A stretch of 64,000 nt of DNA from assembly GCF_015624485.1 (NCBI RefSeq), contig NZ_CP061378.1:1054001-1118000 (forward strand). The letters are read 5' to 3'. Of this stretch, positions 8,271 through 18,452 are shown piece by piece; position 1 is the first letter of the stretch; the number at the start of each line of letters is the position of its first letter. The DNA is from Bradyrhizobium genosp. L. GTDB lineage: Bacteria; Pseudomonadota; Alphaproteobacteria; Rhizobiales; Xanthobacteraceae. Below the pieces are notes generated by a model. The model was not told where the DNA came from, did no database searches, and saw only the letters and a list, made by a program, of their open reading frames with translations. A program made the position numbers and the translations under genes.

Positions 8271-10136
8271 ATGAACGTCGCTGAGATGACATCCGGCGCC
8301 CAGTTGGCGGATACGACCGTCGTGCAGCTTTTGGCCGCGCGACTCGCGGAGCGGCCCGACAAGATCGCCTTGCAACAAAAGCGTCACGGCGCCTGGACCG
8401 CCATGACGTGGGGCGCCTATGCGCAGCGTGTCGTGAACCTGGCCAGCGCGCTGCGGCGTGCTGGTCTCGAGCGCGGCGATCGGGTCGCGATCATGGGCGA
8501 TTCGTCCGAGGAATGGCTGATCGCCGACATGGCCACGATGTGCGCTGGCGGCGTCATGGTGGGCGTTTACTTCACCTCGTCACCCGAAGAAGTGGCTTAC
8601 TGCTTCACGGATTCAGGCGCGAAGTTCGCGTTCGTCGGCGGGGAGCCGCAGCTTCGCATCGTGCTCGCCTCCGGTCGGGCCGAGCAGCTCCGCGGCATCA
8701 TCGTGCTCGACCCGGATTGGACCGGCGAGGCCTCGGCGTCGATCAAGTCGCTGGCCGTCTTTGTTGGAGCACACGATGTCGATGCGCATGACTATCTGCA
8801 GAACGAGAGCGCGACAGCAAAGGCGTCCGATGTCGTCAGCATCGGCTATACGTCCGGGACGACCGGAAACCCCAAAGGGGCCATGCTGACGCACCTTTCC
8901 ATTCTCGCCGGCGTTCATTGCATCACCCTGTTCGGCCCCAGCATGCGCGAAGAGGAACACCGGGTGGTCGTGCATTTGCCGATGTCGCACACTGTGGCGC
9001 GCGGGCAGGCGACCACGTTGCCGCTGATCGCCGACGCAGTTCCATATTTCGGCGAGACGACCGCGGACTTCGCCCAGACGATCAAAGAGGTGAAGCCGAC
9101 CTACTATATGGCGCCGCCGCGGTTCTACCAGCGCTTTGCGACACAGATCCTCAGCAAGGTGCATCCCGCCGGGGAAGCGGGAGATCAGAACTACACGCTT
9201 GCCGTGACGATCGCGCGCAGGGCGCTCGAAGACCGTCAGCGCGGCCACGAGGATGCCTTCGTCTCGAAACTGTTCGCGGCCTGCCGCGAGCAAGTGTTCC
9301 TGCCGCTGCTCGCGGAGGTCGGTTTCGACGAACTGAAGGTCGCGTTCACCTCGTCGGCGGCGATGCCGTCCGAGCTGATGTCGCTGTGGCAGTTGTGGGG
9401 CTTGCAGCTCAAGGAGTGCTACGGCCAGACCGAACTGGTCGGTGCCAATCTGGTGCAGATGGCGGAGTGGCCGAAGGCCGGCAACGTCGGGGTCCCGCTG
9501 CCGGATCCGGCCTGGGAAACCGCCGTGCTCCAGGACGGCGAGATGATCGTCCGTGGACCGGGATTGTTCGCGGGCTATTGGAACAAGCCGGACGAGACGA
9601 AAGCGGCGCTTCGCGACGGCTGGCTCTACACCGGCGACATCGTCGAAGTGTCGCCGGAAGGAACCTTCAAGCTTGTCGACCGGAAGAAGGAGATCATCAA
9701 CACGTCGAACGGCAAATCGATCAGCCCGACTCAGATCGAAAACGAGCTGAGGCACAGCCCGTTCATCTCCGAGGCGGCTGTGATCGGCGAGGGGCGAAAA
9801 TATCTCACCGCCCTGATCGAAGTGGATGCCACCGCCACAATGGACTGGGCGAAGTCGCGCGACGACAAGATCGCGAGTTACGCGGACCTGGCAGGCTCCG
9901 AGATCGTCAACCGGCTGATCGAGGCGGAGATCGGCAAGGCCAACGGAAGGCTGGCGCGAGCCGAGCAGATCAAGGCGTTCCGCATTCTGCCGGAGGAGCT
10001 GTCGCTCGAGAACGGCGTGATGACGCCGACGCGGAAGAAGCGTCGCAAGCAGATCAACGAGCGCTATCAGTCGCTGATCGCGTCGCTCTACGACGAAACC
10101 GAGGAAGAATTGATCAAGGCCGAGATGGGCCTTTGA
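8271..10136 (+). CDS. AMP-forming acyl-CoA synthetase (long-chain FadD15-like)
   Basis: This 621-residue adenylate-forming ligase shows the P-loop motif GYTSGTTGNPKGAML, the ECYGQTE adenine motif, WLYTGDIVE and the hinge LVDRKKEIINTSNGKSISP. The ISP form and the length resemble FadD15-type and other large acyl-CoA synthetases rather than short acetate or benzoate ligases. It would activate the imported carboxylic acid to its CoA thioester. The ATG at 8271 lies one base after the preceding stop; the longer reading from 8226 overlaps the hydratase. Some related proteins act on cyclic or polycyclic carboxylates, but the substrate cannot be read here. Confidence 0.88.
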   Translation: MNVAEMTSGAQLADTTVVQLLAARLAERPDKIALQQKRHGAWTAMTWGAYAQRVVNLASALRRAGLERGDRVAIMGDSSEEWLIADMATMCAGGVMVGVYFTSSPEEVAYCFTDSGAKFAFVGGEPQLRIVLASGRAEQLRGIIVLDPDWTGEASASIKSLAVFVGAHDVDAHDYLQNESATAKASDVVSIGYTSGTTGNPKGAMLTHLSILAGVHCITLFGPSMREEEHRVVVHLPMSHTVARGQATTLPLIADAVPYFGETTADFAQTIKEVKPTYYMAPPRFYQRFATQILSKVHPAGEAGDQNYTLAVTIARRALEDRQRGHEDAFVSKLFAACREQVFLPLLAEVGFDELKVAFTSSAAMPSELMSLWQLWGLQLKECYGQTELVGANLVQMAEWPKAGNVGVPLPDPAWETAVLQDGEMIVRGPGLFAGYWNKPDETKAALRDGWLYTGDIVEVSPEGTFKLVDRKKEIINTSNGKSISPTQIENELRHSPFISEAAVIGEGRKYLTALIEVDATATMDWAKSRDDKIASYADLAGSEIVNRLIEAEIGKANGRLARAEQIKAFRILPEELSLENGVMTPTRKKRRKQINERYQSLIASLYDETEEELIKAEMGL

Positions 10137-10213
10137 GGTCGGCGGTCGGTCCCAAAACGTACGAAGCTACCAGTCGAGATAAGATTTCACTCCTTCAGCA
10201 ACAGGACATCGAG

Positions 10214-11437
10214 ATGACCAAGCGAAGCGGAATCACGCGGCGGACGATTGTCGGAAGCGGATTGGGAATTGCGGTAGGCCTGGTATCAAGGCCATCGTTT
10301 GCGGCGAACACGAAAGTGAAAGTCGGAGCGATCATGCCCAGCAGCGGCGTGCTGGCGTTTCCCGGTCAGGCCTGCGTGCGCGGCATCGATCTCGGCGCCA
10401 AATTCGCGCGTGAGAAGTTCGGCCTCGACATCGAGATCGTTCACGCCGATACGCAAAGCCGTCCGGAGAACGGTCGGATTGCCGCCGAGAGCCTGATCCG
10501 GCAGGGCTGCACCGTGCTGATCGGCGCGTGGGATTCCGGTGCCACCATTTCGGCGCTGCAGGCCTGCGAGGCCGCCAAGGTGCCGATGGTGGTCCACATC
10601 GCGAGCGCCACCCAGGTAACTTCACAGGGCTTCACCCAGGTGTTCCGCTATTACCCCACGTCGCTGACCATCGTGCGGCAATCGTTGGCCGAACTGAAGT
10701 CCGTGCTCGGCACGCTGAAGGATCCGCCGAGCAGCGCCGTCGTTCTCCATCTCAACAACACGATGGGGCAGTCGACGGCGGCCAGCATCGATCAGGCGTG
10801 GAAGGAAGTGGATGTTCCGCTCAAGATCGCGCAGCACGTTGCCTATGACGAGAAGGCCAAGGATCTGTCGGTGGAAGTTGCCAAGGCGAAAGCGTCAGGT
10901 GCCGATGCTTTGATCTCAGTCACGCGCGTCAATGACGCGATCATGATCGCGCGCGAATGCATCAAGCAGGGCTGGGACCCGAAGATGGTGTTTTCGCCCA
11001 ACTCCAACGGCGTGTCCGACAAGGCGTATCACGACGCGCTCGGAAAGTATGGTGACGGTCCGGTTCTGTCGGCGTTGTGGCTCAATCCCAAGGGCGCCGA
11101 GACCGACAAGATCATGAAGATGTTCGCGGCCGACTACCCGAACGACTGGTTCGATGCCAATGCGGGCTGCGCGTTCGAGGCGGTGCAGATCGTCGCAGAC
11201 GCCGTGACGCGGGCGGCTTCGCCGGAGTCCGCGGCGATTCACGGCGCGCTCAAGAAGACCGACATGAAGCCGATCCTGATGTACGGCGACAACACCTCGT
11301 TCGACGAGACCGGCCAGAACATCCACTGTTCGATGGTGATGCTGCAGGGTTTGAAAGGCAGGCCTCGGGTGGTGGCTCCAAAGGCCATTGCGGAAGCGTC
11401 GCTCGAGTATCCGCTTGCGCCTTACAGCAAACGCTGA
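10214..11437 (+). CDS. ABC transporter substrate-binding protein (LIV type, Tat-exported)
   Basis: This 407-residue protein has a twin-arginine leader (GITRRTIVGSG followed by a hydrophobic stretch and SFA at residues 28-30). The mature part begins KVKVGAIMPSSGVLAFPGQ, the standard opening of LivJ-type periplasmic receptors. It matches peripla_BP_6 proteins that bind amino acids, aromatic acids or other organic acids. It is the only binding protein in the cluster and should serve LivHMGF at 1188-4506. Its position right after the CoA ligase ties import to activation. A GC-rich hairpin lies just downstream at 11453-11473. Confidence 0.9.
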   Translation: MTKRSGITRRTIVGSGLGIAVGLVSRPSFAANTKVKVGAIMPSSGVLAFPGQACVRGIDLGAKFAREKFGLDIEIVHADTQSRPENGRIAAESLIRQGCTVLIGAWDSGATISALQACEAAKVPMVVHIASATQVTSQGFTQVFRYYPTSLTIVRQSLAELKSVLGTLKDPPSSAVVLHLNNTMGQSTAASIDQAWKEVDVPLKIAQHVAYDEKAKDLSVEVAKAKASGADALISVTRVNDAIMIARECIKQGWDPKMVFSPNSNGVSDKAYHDALGKYGDGPVLSALWLNPKGAETDKIMKMFAADYPNDWFDANAGCAFEAVQIVADAVTRAASPESAAIHGALKKTDMKPILMYGDNTSFDETGQNIHCSMVMLQGLKGRPRVVAPKAIAEASLEYPLAPYSKR

Positions 11438-11452
11438 CGTCGTTACGGGCGG

Positions 11453-11473
11453 CCCCGCGAAAGCGTCGCGGGG
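11453..11473. terminator. GC-rich hairpin between convergent genes
   Basis: A 7-bp perfect stem CCCCGCG/CGCGGGG with a 7-base loop lies between the convergent substrate-binding protein and AraC genes. There is no strong T-run on either side, so its action as a terminator is inferred from position. Confidence 0.4.
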
Positions 11474-11509
11474 TCGCGGTCGTCAAGTGCCCAGGCAGGG
11501 ACGTGCGAG

Positions 11510-12370
11510 CTAGGGCAAACTGTCCGAATTAATCAGGCGCGACCGCTCGGCAAGGAAGCGGCGAGGGCTCTTTCCCATCGTCTTCTTGAACATCGTGATG
11601 AACGCGCTGGGGGTTTCGTACCCCAGTTCCAGCGACACGGCTTGGACCGAAGTGCCCGCCGTGAGGCGTTGCATGGCGATCAGAATGTGGAGACGCTGGC
11701 GCCAGCGCCCGAAGGTCATCCCCGTTTCCTTGGCTATGAAGCGTGCGAAGGTACTCTCGCTCATCGCGTAGCGCGAGGCGACTTCGTCCATCGTGCTGCG
11801 GTCGCCCGGATTATTCAACAAGGAGGTCGCGAGGTGTTGAAGACGGGCGTCGGGGGAGATCGGCAAATACATTTCATCCGTCGTCGGCATCTGCACGAGT
11901 TCGTCGAGCAAAACCCGGCCGAGACGGCTGGTCGGTCCTTCCAGCGGATAGAGCGGTGGGAACACCGAGAGGCGGTGGATTAATTCCCGCACCAGCGACG
12001 TGATCATCAGCGTGCAGCAGGTCCGCGGCAGCATGCTGACCTGCGGATCGATGAACACTGTGTAGAGTTTGCCGAAATCGGCCACGCAATTGCTGTGCTG
12101 CACGCCGGCCGGGATCCATACCGCGCCTTGCGGAGGCACGATCCACAAGCCGCCGGGCGCCCGGCACATCACCGAGCCGTGAGATGCGACGACCAATTGG
12201 CCTTTGCGGTGTGAGTGCAGCGGCAGGTCGTCGTTGTCTTTGCTGGTTTCGAGACAGAATGAAGTGACGGGACGATCGAACTGATCCGGATCGACAGGAT
12301 CATAGTTGATCCGAAGATCGGGCAGATCCATTCGCGCAAAATCGCGATCGAACTCGGTCTCGGGCGGCAT
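11510..12370 (-). CDS. AraC family transcriptional regulator (cupin N-terminal domain)
   Basis: The 286-residue protein has an N-terminal cupin-like sensor region (HSHRKGQLVVASHGSV and WIPAGVQHSNCV) and a C-terminal double helix-turn-helix of AraC type (MDEVASRYAMSESTFARFI, then VSLELGYETPSAFITMFKKT and GKSPRRFL). It is transcribed toward the upstream catabolic cluster and away from the 2-oxoacid dehydrogenase genes that start at 12741. It may regulate either unit. The 370-base region between it and aceE is the likely control region. The effector is unknown. Confidence 0.9.
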   Translation of the reverse strand: MPPETEFDRDFARMDLPDLRINYDPVDPDQFDRPVTSFCLETSKDNDDLPLHSHRKGQLVVASHGSVMCRAPGGLWIVPPQGAVWIPAGVQHSNCVADFGKLYTVFIDPQVSMLPRTCCTLMITSLVRELIHRLSVFPPLYPLEGPTSRLGRVLLDELVQMPTTDEMYLPISPDARLQHLATSLLNNPGDRSTMDEVASRYAMSESTFARFIAKETGMTFGRWRQRLHILIAMQRLTAGTSVQAVSLELGYETPSAFITMFKKTMGKSPRRFLAERSRLINSDSLP

Positions 12371-12740
12371 TTCAATCCTGCCAATTCGTCAAGTCAGTCA
12401 AGCCTTGATGCAGATCCTGCTGCTAGCCGAGGTTAGCTGTTTTGAAAGGTCAGGTCACTAGTCGCGGCGAGCCGTCGAGTTCGCTGATCTGCGACAAGAT
12501 GCCCGCTACTGCGGCGTGAGCGCGAGCGATGCGGCATGCTGCGCCGTGACCAAGCGGGAGCACCTGTCAGGCGGCCGACGGCTCGATCACTCGCCCGATT
12601 AAACCAACAGCAGAGAATGCTGCGATGCGAGCCTCCGCGTCCCGCCGGAGCCGGGCAATCCGTCGGAACGCGGCCGAATTCAGCAGCACGTGCCATAGCA
12701 CCCGATGCTACCAAGTGCGGGCTTTCTCGGAGCCCGACGC
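12371..12740. other. intergenic region between AraC gene and aceE
   Basis: No gene is supported here. Open frames across it lack ribosome-binding sites and protein-like composition. It must hold the promoters of the divergent AraC gene and the dehydrogenase operon, but no clear palindrome or promoter boxes were identified by eye. Confidence 0.5.
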
Positions 12741-15419
12741 ATGACTGCACACATCGATCCGCCACGCAAGGTCGTCAACGCCGATCAGGATGCGGTCGAA
12801 ACCGCCGATTGGCTCGCCTCGCTTGGATCGCTCCACCACAGCGCCGGTGCCGAGCGCGTGCGTTACATCCTGGCTTCGCTCGATCGGCGCGCGAAGGAGT
12901 TCGGCGTTCTGCCGGAATCTCCGCCGTTTTCGCCCTATCGCAATTCTATTCCGCTCGAGCAGCAGAAGCCCTACCCCGGCGACATCGCGATCGAGACCCG
13001 CCTGACGGCGATCATTCGCTGGAACGCGCTCGCGATGGTGGTCCGCGCCAACAAGGCCTATGGGGAACTCGGCGGGCACGTTGCCAGCTACGCCTCGGCC
13101 GCGGAGATTTTCGAAGTCGGTTTCAATCATTTCTTTCGCGCGTCAAGCTCCGAGTCGGAGGGCGACTTGGTGTATTTCCAGCCGCATTCGTCCCCCGGAG
13201 TCTATGCACGAGCGTATCTCGAAGGCCGACTGTCGGACGAAAATCTGAAGCTGTATCGCCAGGAACTGAGCGGCCCCGGTCTGTCGTCCTATCCGCATCC
13301 CTGGCTGATGCCGGAGTTCTGGCAGGTGCCGTCGGCGTCGATGGGCCTTGGGCCAATCAGCGCGATCTACCAGGCGCGGTTCATGAAGTATCTGCAGCAT
13401 CGCGGCCTGGTGCAGACGGCTGGTCGTCACGTCTGGGGTGTGTTCGGCGACGGCGAGATGGACGAGCCGGAATCTATCGCCGGGCTCGCCCTGGCGGCGC
13501 GGGAAAATCTCGACAACCTCACCTTCGTCGTCAATTGCAACCTGCAGCGCCTGGATGGGCCGGTCCGCGGCAACGGGCAGGTGATTCAGGAACTCGAATC
13601 ACTTTTCCGGGGCGCCGGCTGGAACGTAATCAAGGTGCTGTGGGGATCGGACTGGGACGATATCTTCGCGCGCGATAGCAAGCATGCGCTGCTGCGCAAA
13701 TTCGCCGACACCGTCGATGGCAAATATCAGACGCTCGGCGCCAAGGATGGGGCCTACAACCTCGCCCACTTCTTCAGCGAGGATCCCGAGGTCCGGGCGC
13801 TAGTTGCGCACATGTCGGACGCGGATATCGACGGCCTGAAGCGCGGTGGCCACGACTTCAAGAAGCTGTTCGCGGCCTTTGCCGCAGCGAAAGACATTAA
13901 GGGTCGGCCGACCGTCATTCTGGCGAAGACCAAGAAGGGCTACGGCATGGGCGGCGCCGGCGAATCGCGCATGACGTCGCACCAGGCCAAGAAGCTCGAT
14001 GTCGACGCGCTGTATGCGTTCCGCGACCGGTTCGCCCTGCCGCTCAGCAACGAGCAAGTCGAGGATCTGGAATTCTTCAGGCCTGCGGAAGACAGCGCGG
14101 AAATTCAGTACCTGCGCGCCCGTCGCGCGGCACTCGGTGGCTACATGCCGGCGCGGCGACGCGCTTCGGCGGCGCTGCCGGTGCCGCCGCTGCAATCCTA
14201 CGCGGAGTTCGCGCTGCGCGGCGACGGCAAGGAGACGTCGACCACGATGGCGATCGTGCGGCTGTTCACCAATTTGCTCAAGGACAAAACGCTCGGCCCG
14301 CGCATCGTCCCGATCGTCGCCGACGAAGCCCGCACCTTCGGAATGGCGAACCTGTTCAGACAGGTCGGCATCTACTCGCCGGCGGGACAGCTCTACGAGC
14401 CGGAAGATGCCGGTTCGATGCTGTACTACAAGGAAGCGATCGACGGTCAATTGCTGGAGGAGGGGATCACCGAGGCGGGGGCGATTTCGTCATGGACCGC
14501 GGCGGCGACCTCCTATAGCATCCATAACTTCCCGTTGCTGCCGTTCTATATCTACTATTCGATGTTCGGCTTTCAGCGGATCGGCGATCTGATCTGGGCG
14601 GCGGCGGACCAGCGCGCGCGTGGCTTTTTGATCGGGGCGACGGCCGGCCGGACGACGCTCGGCGGCGAAGGCTTGCAGCATCAGGACGGGTCCAGCCATC
14701 TGATGGCGGCGACCGTTCCGAACTGCCGGGCCTACGATCCGGCATTCTCCTACGAGGTGGCCGTCATCGTCGATCACGGCATGCGGTCGATGCTCGAGCA
14801 GGGCAACGACGAGTTCTATTACCTCACGGCGATGAACGAGAACTATGCGCAGCCCTCGATGCCCGACGATACACGCGACGGCATCATCAAGGGTCTCTAT
14901 CGGGTTCTGCCGAGCGCTGACGGGCCGGCGAAGATTAGGCTGGTCGGCTCGGGCGCTATTCTCCCGGAGGCGCTCGCCGCCGCAGCGATGCTGCAAAGCG
15001 AATGGAAAGTGGCCTGTGAAGTCTGGTCGGCAACGAGCTTTTCCGAGCTGGCGCGGGAGGCGCGCGATGTGGAGCGAACTAATCGGCTCTCGCCACTGTC
15101 GACCCCGGTCGAGAGCCACGTCGTACAATGCCTCGGCGGCAAGGTGCCGATCGTCGCGGCATCGGATTATGTCCGGGCGTATCCGCAACTGATCGGTTCT
15201 TACATCGAGGCGCCCTATACGGTCCTAGGCACCGACGGCTTCGGGCGCAGCGATACACGCGCCGCGCTGAGATCGTTCTTCGAGGTCGATCGCAAGCAGA
15301 TCGTCGTTGCGGCGCTGTCGGCGCTGGCAAAATTGGGTCAAGTGGCGCGTGAGCAGGTCGCCGAAGCCATCGCCAGCTACGAATTGCCGACCGGCGTTGC
15401 ATCGCCTTGGTCGCGCTAA
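12741..15419 (+). CDS. aceE: 2-oxoacid (pyruvate) dehydrogenase E1, homodimeric AceE type
   Basis: This 892-residue protein has the length and landmarks of AceE-type E1: RYILASLDRRAKEFG, HSSPGVYARAYLEG, thiamine-diphosphate motif GDGEMDEPES through NCNLQRLDGPV, and TTLGGEGLQHQDGSSHL in the second half. It decarboxylates a 2-oxoacid and reductively acetylates the lipoyl group of E2. Alphaproteobacteria usually use the two-subunit PdhA/PdhB E1, so this enzyme is probably accessory. Its placement upstream of pccBA and mutAB suggests 2-oxobutanoate or another 2-oxoacid as a possible substrate besides pyruvate; this is inference. Start ATG 12741; the reading from 12705 has no support. Confidence 0.9.
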   Translation: MTAHIDPPRKVVNADQDAVETADWLASLGSLHHSAGAERVRYILASLDRRAKEFGVLPESPPFSPYRNSIPLEQQKPYPGDIAIETRLTAIIRWNALAMVVRANKAYGELGGHVASYASAAEIFEVGFNHFFRASSSESEGDLVYFQPHSSPGVYARAYLEGRLSDENLKLYRQELSGPGLSSYPHPWLMPEFWQVPSASMGLGPISAIYQARFMKYLQHRGLVQTAGRHVWGVFGDGEMDEPESIAGLALAARENLDNLTFVVNCNLQRLDGPVRGNGQVIQELESLFRGAGWNVIKVLWGSDWDDIFARDSKHALLRKFADTVDGKYQTLGAKDGAYNLAHFFSEDPEVRALVAHMSDADIDGLKRGGHDFKKLFAAFAAAKDIKGRPTVILAKTKKGYGMGGAGESRMTSHQAKKLDVDALYAFRDRFALPLSNEQVEDLEFFRPAEDSAEIQYLRARRAALGGYMPARRRASAALPVPPLQSYAEFALRGDGKETSTTMAIVRLFTNLLKDKTLGPRIVPIVADEARTFGMANLFRQVGIYSPAGQLYEPEDAGSMLYYKEAIDGQLLEEGITEAGAISSWTAAATSYSIHNFPLLPFYIYYSMFGFQRIGDLIWAAADQRARGFLIGATAGRTTLGGEGLQHQDGSSHLMAATVPNCRAYDPAFSYEVAVIVDHGMRSMLEQGNDEFYYLTAMNENYAQPSMPDDTRDGIIKGLYRVLPSADGPAKIRLVGSGAILPEALAAAAMLQSEWKVACEVWSATSFSELAREARDVERTNRLSPLSTPVESHVVQCLGGKVPIVAASDYVRAYPQLIGSYIEAPYTVLGTDGFGRSDTRAALRSFFEVDRKQIVVAALSALAKLGQVAREQVAEAIASYELPTGVASPWSR

Positions 15420-15436
15420 GAGAGGGCGGAGCGCGC

Positions 15437-16717
15437 ATGTCTCGTTCAATTGAAGTCGTTCTGCCAGATATTGGGGACTACAAGGATGTTCCGGTAGTCG
15501 AAATCAATGTGTCGGTCGGCGACGAGGTCACGATCGACATGCCGTTGCTGTCGATCGAGTCCGACAAGGCGACGATGGAGGTGCCATCCCCGGCCGCAGG
15601 CACGGTGGCCAAACTGATGATCGACGTCGGGGTGCGGGTTTCTCAAGGTTCGGTTCTGATGGTCCTCGAAGGGCGCGGCGAATCCACCGCGCCTCCGCCG
15701 GCGACTGCGTCGGCACCGCAGGTGGAGCAACGGATCTCGCAGCAGGAGACGCTGTTACGGCCGGCGCCCGTGGCTCCAGTCGATGACTCGCGAGCACGTG
15801 CACAGCAGCCGCAGCTTAGCGGGGCGGCGCATGCATCGCCGTCGGTCCGCGCTTTGGCGCGTGAGCTCGGCGTGACGCTGGATTCTGTCGTGCCCACAGG
15901 CCCCAAGGGCCGGATTTTGCGCGAGGATGTGGCGGCCTTCGTCAACGGACTGGTGCGATCGAGACCGGCGACGGCGCCTGAGCCCGGCGCCCCGGTCGAT
16001 TGGCCCAAGGTGGATTTCGAGAGGTACGGCGCGGTCGAGCGCCTGCCGCTGACACGGATCCAGAAGCTGACCGGTACGAACCTCTCGCGCAACTGGAGCG
16101 TCATTCCCCATGTAACGAATTTCGACAGAGCGGATGTGACCGACGCCGAAGCCTTTCGTCAACTCGCCAATGCCGAGGCCGCGAAGGACACGGCGAAGCT
16201 CACCATGGTGTCGCTGCTGATCAAGGCCGCGGCCTTGGCGCTGCAGAAATACCCGCGCTTCAATTCGTCGCTCGATGGCGATGAGTTGATCCTCAAGCAC
16301 TATGTCCACATCGGCGTCGCTGTCGACACGCCGAGAGGTCTGGTCGTGCCGGTGATCCGGGACTGCGATAAGAAGGGCTTTCGGCAAATTGCCGCGGAGA
16401 TGCGCTCGCTCGCCGACAAGGCGCGCGCGGGGCAGCTCGCGTCGGGCGACATGCAGGGCGGCTGTTTCTCGGTGTCGTCTCTCGGAGGCATCGGCGGTCA
16501 GGGATTTACGCCCATCATCAACGCGCCCGAGGTGGCGATCCTCGGCGCCGGGCGGGCCGCCACCGAGGCGGTCTGGAACGGCCGCGAGTTTGAACCGCGC
16601 CTCATCCTTCCGATGAGTCTGTCGTGGGATCACCGGGTCGTCGACGGCGTGGCTGGGGCCCGGTTCCTGGGCTTCGTCGCGTCGGTGCTCTCCGATCTGC
16701 GGCGCTTCGCGTTGTGA
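15437..16717 (+). CDS. aceF: dihydrolipoamide acyltransferase (E2)
   Basis: The 426-residue E2 has one N-terminal lipoyl domain (ESDKATMEVPSPAAG, lipoyl Lys near residue 41), an Ala/Pro linker, a peripheral-subunit-binding domain (SPSVRALARELGVTLDSVVP, GPKGRILREDV) and a catalytic domain ending with the active-site WDHRVVDGVAGARF. It transfers the acyl group from E1 to CoA. GGAG lies six bases before the ATG at 15437, which is 17 bases after aceE. A single lipoyl domain is compensated by another on the E3 encoded next. Confidence 0.92.
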   Translation: MSRSIEVVLPDIGDYKDVPVVEINVSVGDEVTIDMPLLSIESDKATMEVPSPAAGTVAKLMIDVGVRVSQGSVLMVLEGRGESTAPPPATASAPQVEQRISQQETLLRPAPVAPVDDSRARAQQPQLSGAAHASPSVRALARELGVTLDSVVPTGPKGRILREDVAAFVNGLVRSRPATAPEPGAPVDWPKVDFERYGAVERLPLTRIQKLTGTNLSRNWSVIPHVTNFDRADVTDAEAFRQLANAEAAKDTAKLTMVSLLIKAAALALQKYPRFNSSLDGDELILKHYVHIGVAVDTPRGLVVPVIRDCDKKGFRQIAAEMRSLADKARAGQLASGDMQGGCFSVSSLGGIGGQGFTPIINAPEVAILGAGRAATEAVWNGREFEPRLILPMSLSWDHRVVDGVAGARFLGFVASVLSDLRRFAL

Positions 16718-16722
16718 CGCAG

Positions 16723-18435
16723 ATGCGGACAGAGGAAATCCGGGTCCCCGACATCGGGGATTTTCGAGACGTCGAGGTCGTCGAGGTCCACGTCAGGGCG
16801 GACGACGTCGTCGTGCGAGAGCAGGCGTTGATCACAGTGGAATCCGACAAGGCCACGCTGGAGATTCCGTCGCCGATCGCAGGGGTGATCACGAGCATGT
16901 CGCTGCGTGTTGGAGACAAGGTGTCTCAAGGCTCCATGATTGGCACGGCGTCGGCGTCGGACGAAGCGGGCGCGCAAGGCGAGACGATCTCAGCGGATCA
17001 GGATGTTGGCCAGCGCGCAACAGATTATACGCGCTACGATCTTGTCGTGATCGGAGGCGGGCCGGGCGGCTATTCAGCAGCGTTTCGGGCCGCAGACCTT
17101 GGACTGAACACCGCGATCATCGAACGCTACGGCACCTTGGGCGGAGTTTGCCTGAACGTTGGATGTATCCCGTCGAAGGCGCTGCTTCATGTTGCGGCCG
17201 TCAAGGAGGAAGCCGAACGGATCGCGGACAAGGGCATTCGCTTCGCCGCGCCGCAGATCGATCTGCAGGAGCTGCGCGCCTTCAAGCACGGCACTGTCAA
17301 GAAGCTGACGGATGGGCTGAGCCAGATGGCAGCAGCGCGCCGCGTCACGGTGATCCGCGGCATCGCGAAATTCGCCTCCGCCACGCGGCTCGAGATTGTC
17401 GGTGAGGGGGCAGGCTCGCAGCAAATTGAATTTGGTCAATGCATCATCGCCACGGGCTCGCGCGCGGTGCAGCTAGCGGTGCTTCCCAAGCATGAGCGGG
17501 TCGTGACCTCGACCGGCGCGCTCGCGCTGCGAAGCATTCCGGGCCGCATGCTCGTGATCGGAGCGGGGATCATCGGGTTGGAGATGGCGACCGTCTACAA
17601 CTCGCTCGGCACCAAGATCGATCTTGTCGAAAGGCTTCCCGATATCCTGGCGGGCGTGGATGCCGACGCGGTGAAGATCTGGCGTTCGTGCAACGCGCAT
17701 CGCTTCGAGCATATCGACGTCGCAAGCAGCGTATCAACCGCCGAAATCACGCCGGACGGCGTGAGGGTCGGTACCACAGGCGCATCGGTACGGACACGAT
17801 CGTACGATTTGGTGTTGCAATCAGCCGGCCGTGTTCCTAACAGTAGCGAACTCGGCCTCGAACGGATCGACGTTGCCATCGATTCGAACGGCTTCATTCA
17901 GGTCGACGAGCAGATGAGAACGACGGCGCGCAACGTCTTCGCCATCGGCGACGTCGTCGGCGGTTCGATGCTGGCGCACAAGGCCGTTCACGAGGGGCAC
18001 GTCGCCGCGGAAGTAGCTGCCGGGAAGCCGGCGGCCTTTACCGCGAAGATCGTCCCCAATGTCGCCTACACCGATCCTGAGATCGCCTGGGTCGGCAAGT
18101 CCGAGCGTGATGTCGCCGAATCCGGACGGAAGATCCGTTCGACAAAATTCCCATGGGCCGCGTCCGGCCGGGCCATCGCGTCGGGCGCATCCTATGGCAT
18201 GACGAAGCTGCTGTTCGACGCCGAAACCGGTCGCATCGTCGGGGGCGTGATCGTCGGACCGCATGCCGGCGATATGATCGGGGAAATCTGTCTCGCTATC
18301 GAAATGGGGGCTGACGCGATCGATATCGGAAAGACCATTCACCCGCATCCGACCCTCGGCGAGACGATCGGCATGGCTGCCGAAGTCCATGAGGGCATTT
18401 GCACCGACCTGCCTCCAATCGCCAGAAAGCGGTAG
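16723..18435 (+). CDS. lpdA: dihydrolipoyl dehydrogenase (E3) with N-terminal lipoyl domain
   Basis: This 570-residue protein fuses a lipoyl domain ([17 protein letters not shown], residues about 1-80) to an E3 flavoprotein. The FAD motif is [20 protein letters not shown], the redox disulfide is [13 protein letters not shown], the NAD domain starts [14 protein letters not shown], and the catalytic His-Glu pair is in [11 protein letters not shown]. It reoxidises the dihydrolipoyl groups of the complex. A GTG at 16714 overlaps the E2 stop and would add three residues; the ATG at 16723 is used. A broken paralogue covering the last 240 codons or so lies at 26184-26899. Confidence 0.92.
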   Translation: MRTEEIRVPDIGDFRDVEVVEVHVRADDVVVREQALITVESDKATLEIPSPIAGVITSMSLRVGDKVSQGSMIGTASASDEAGAQGETISADQDVGQRATDYTRYDLVVIGGGPGGYSAAFRAADLGLNTAIIERYGTLGGVCLNVGCIPSKALLHVAAVKEEAERIADKGIRFAAPQIDLQELRAFKHGTVKKLTDGLSQMAAARRVTVIRGIAKFASATRLEIVGEGAGSQQIEFGQCIIATGSRAVQLAVLPKHERVVTSTGALALRSIPGRMLVIGAGIIGLEMATVYNSLGTKIDLVERLPDILAGVDADAVKIWRSCNAHRFEHIDVASSVSTAEITPDGVRVGTTGASVRTRSYDLVLQSAGRVPNSSELGLERIDVAIDSNGFIQVDEQMRTTARNVFAIGDVVGGSMLAHKAVHEGHVAAEVAAGKPAAFTAKIVPNVAYTDPEIAWVGKSERDVAESGRKIRSTKFPWAASGRAIASGASYGMTKLLFDAETGRIVGGVIVGPHAGDMIGEICLAIEMGADAIDIGKTIHPHPTLGETIGMAAEVHEGICTDLPPIARKR

Positions 18436-18452
18436 ATCAGTTGGCCCAATCG

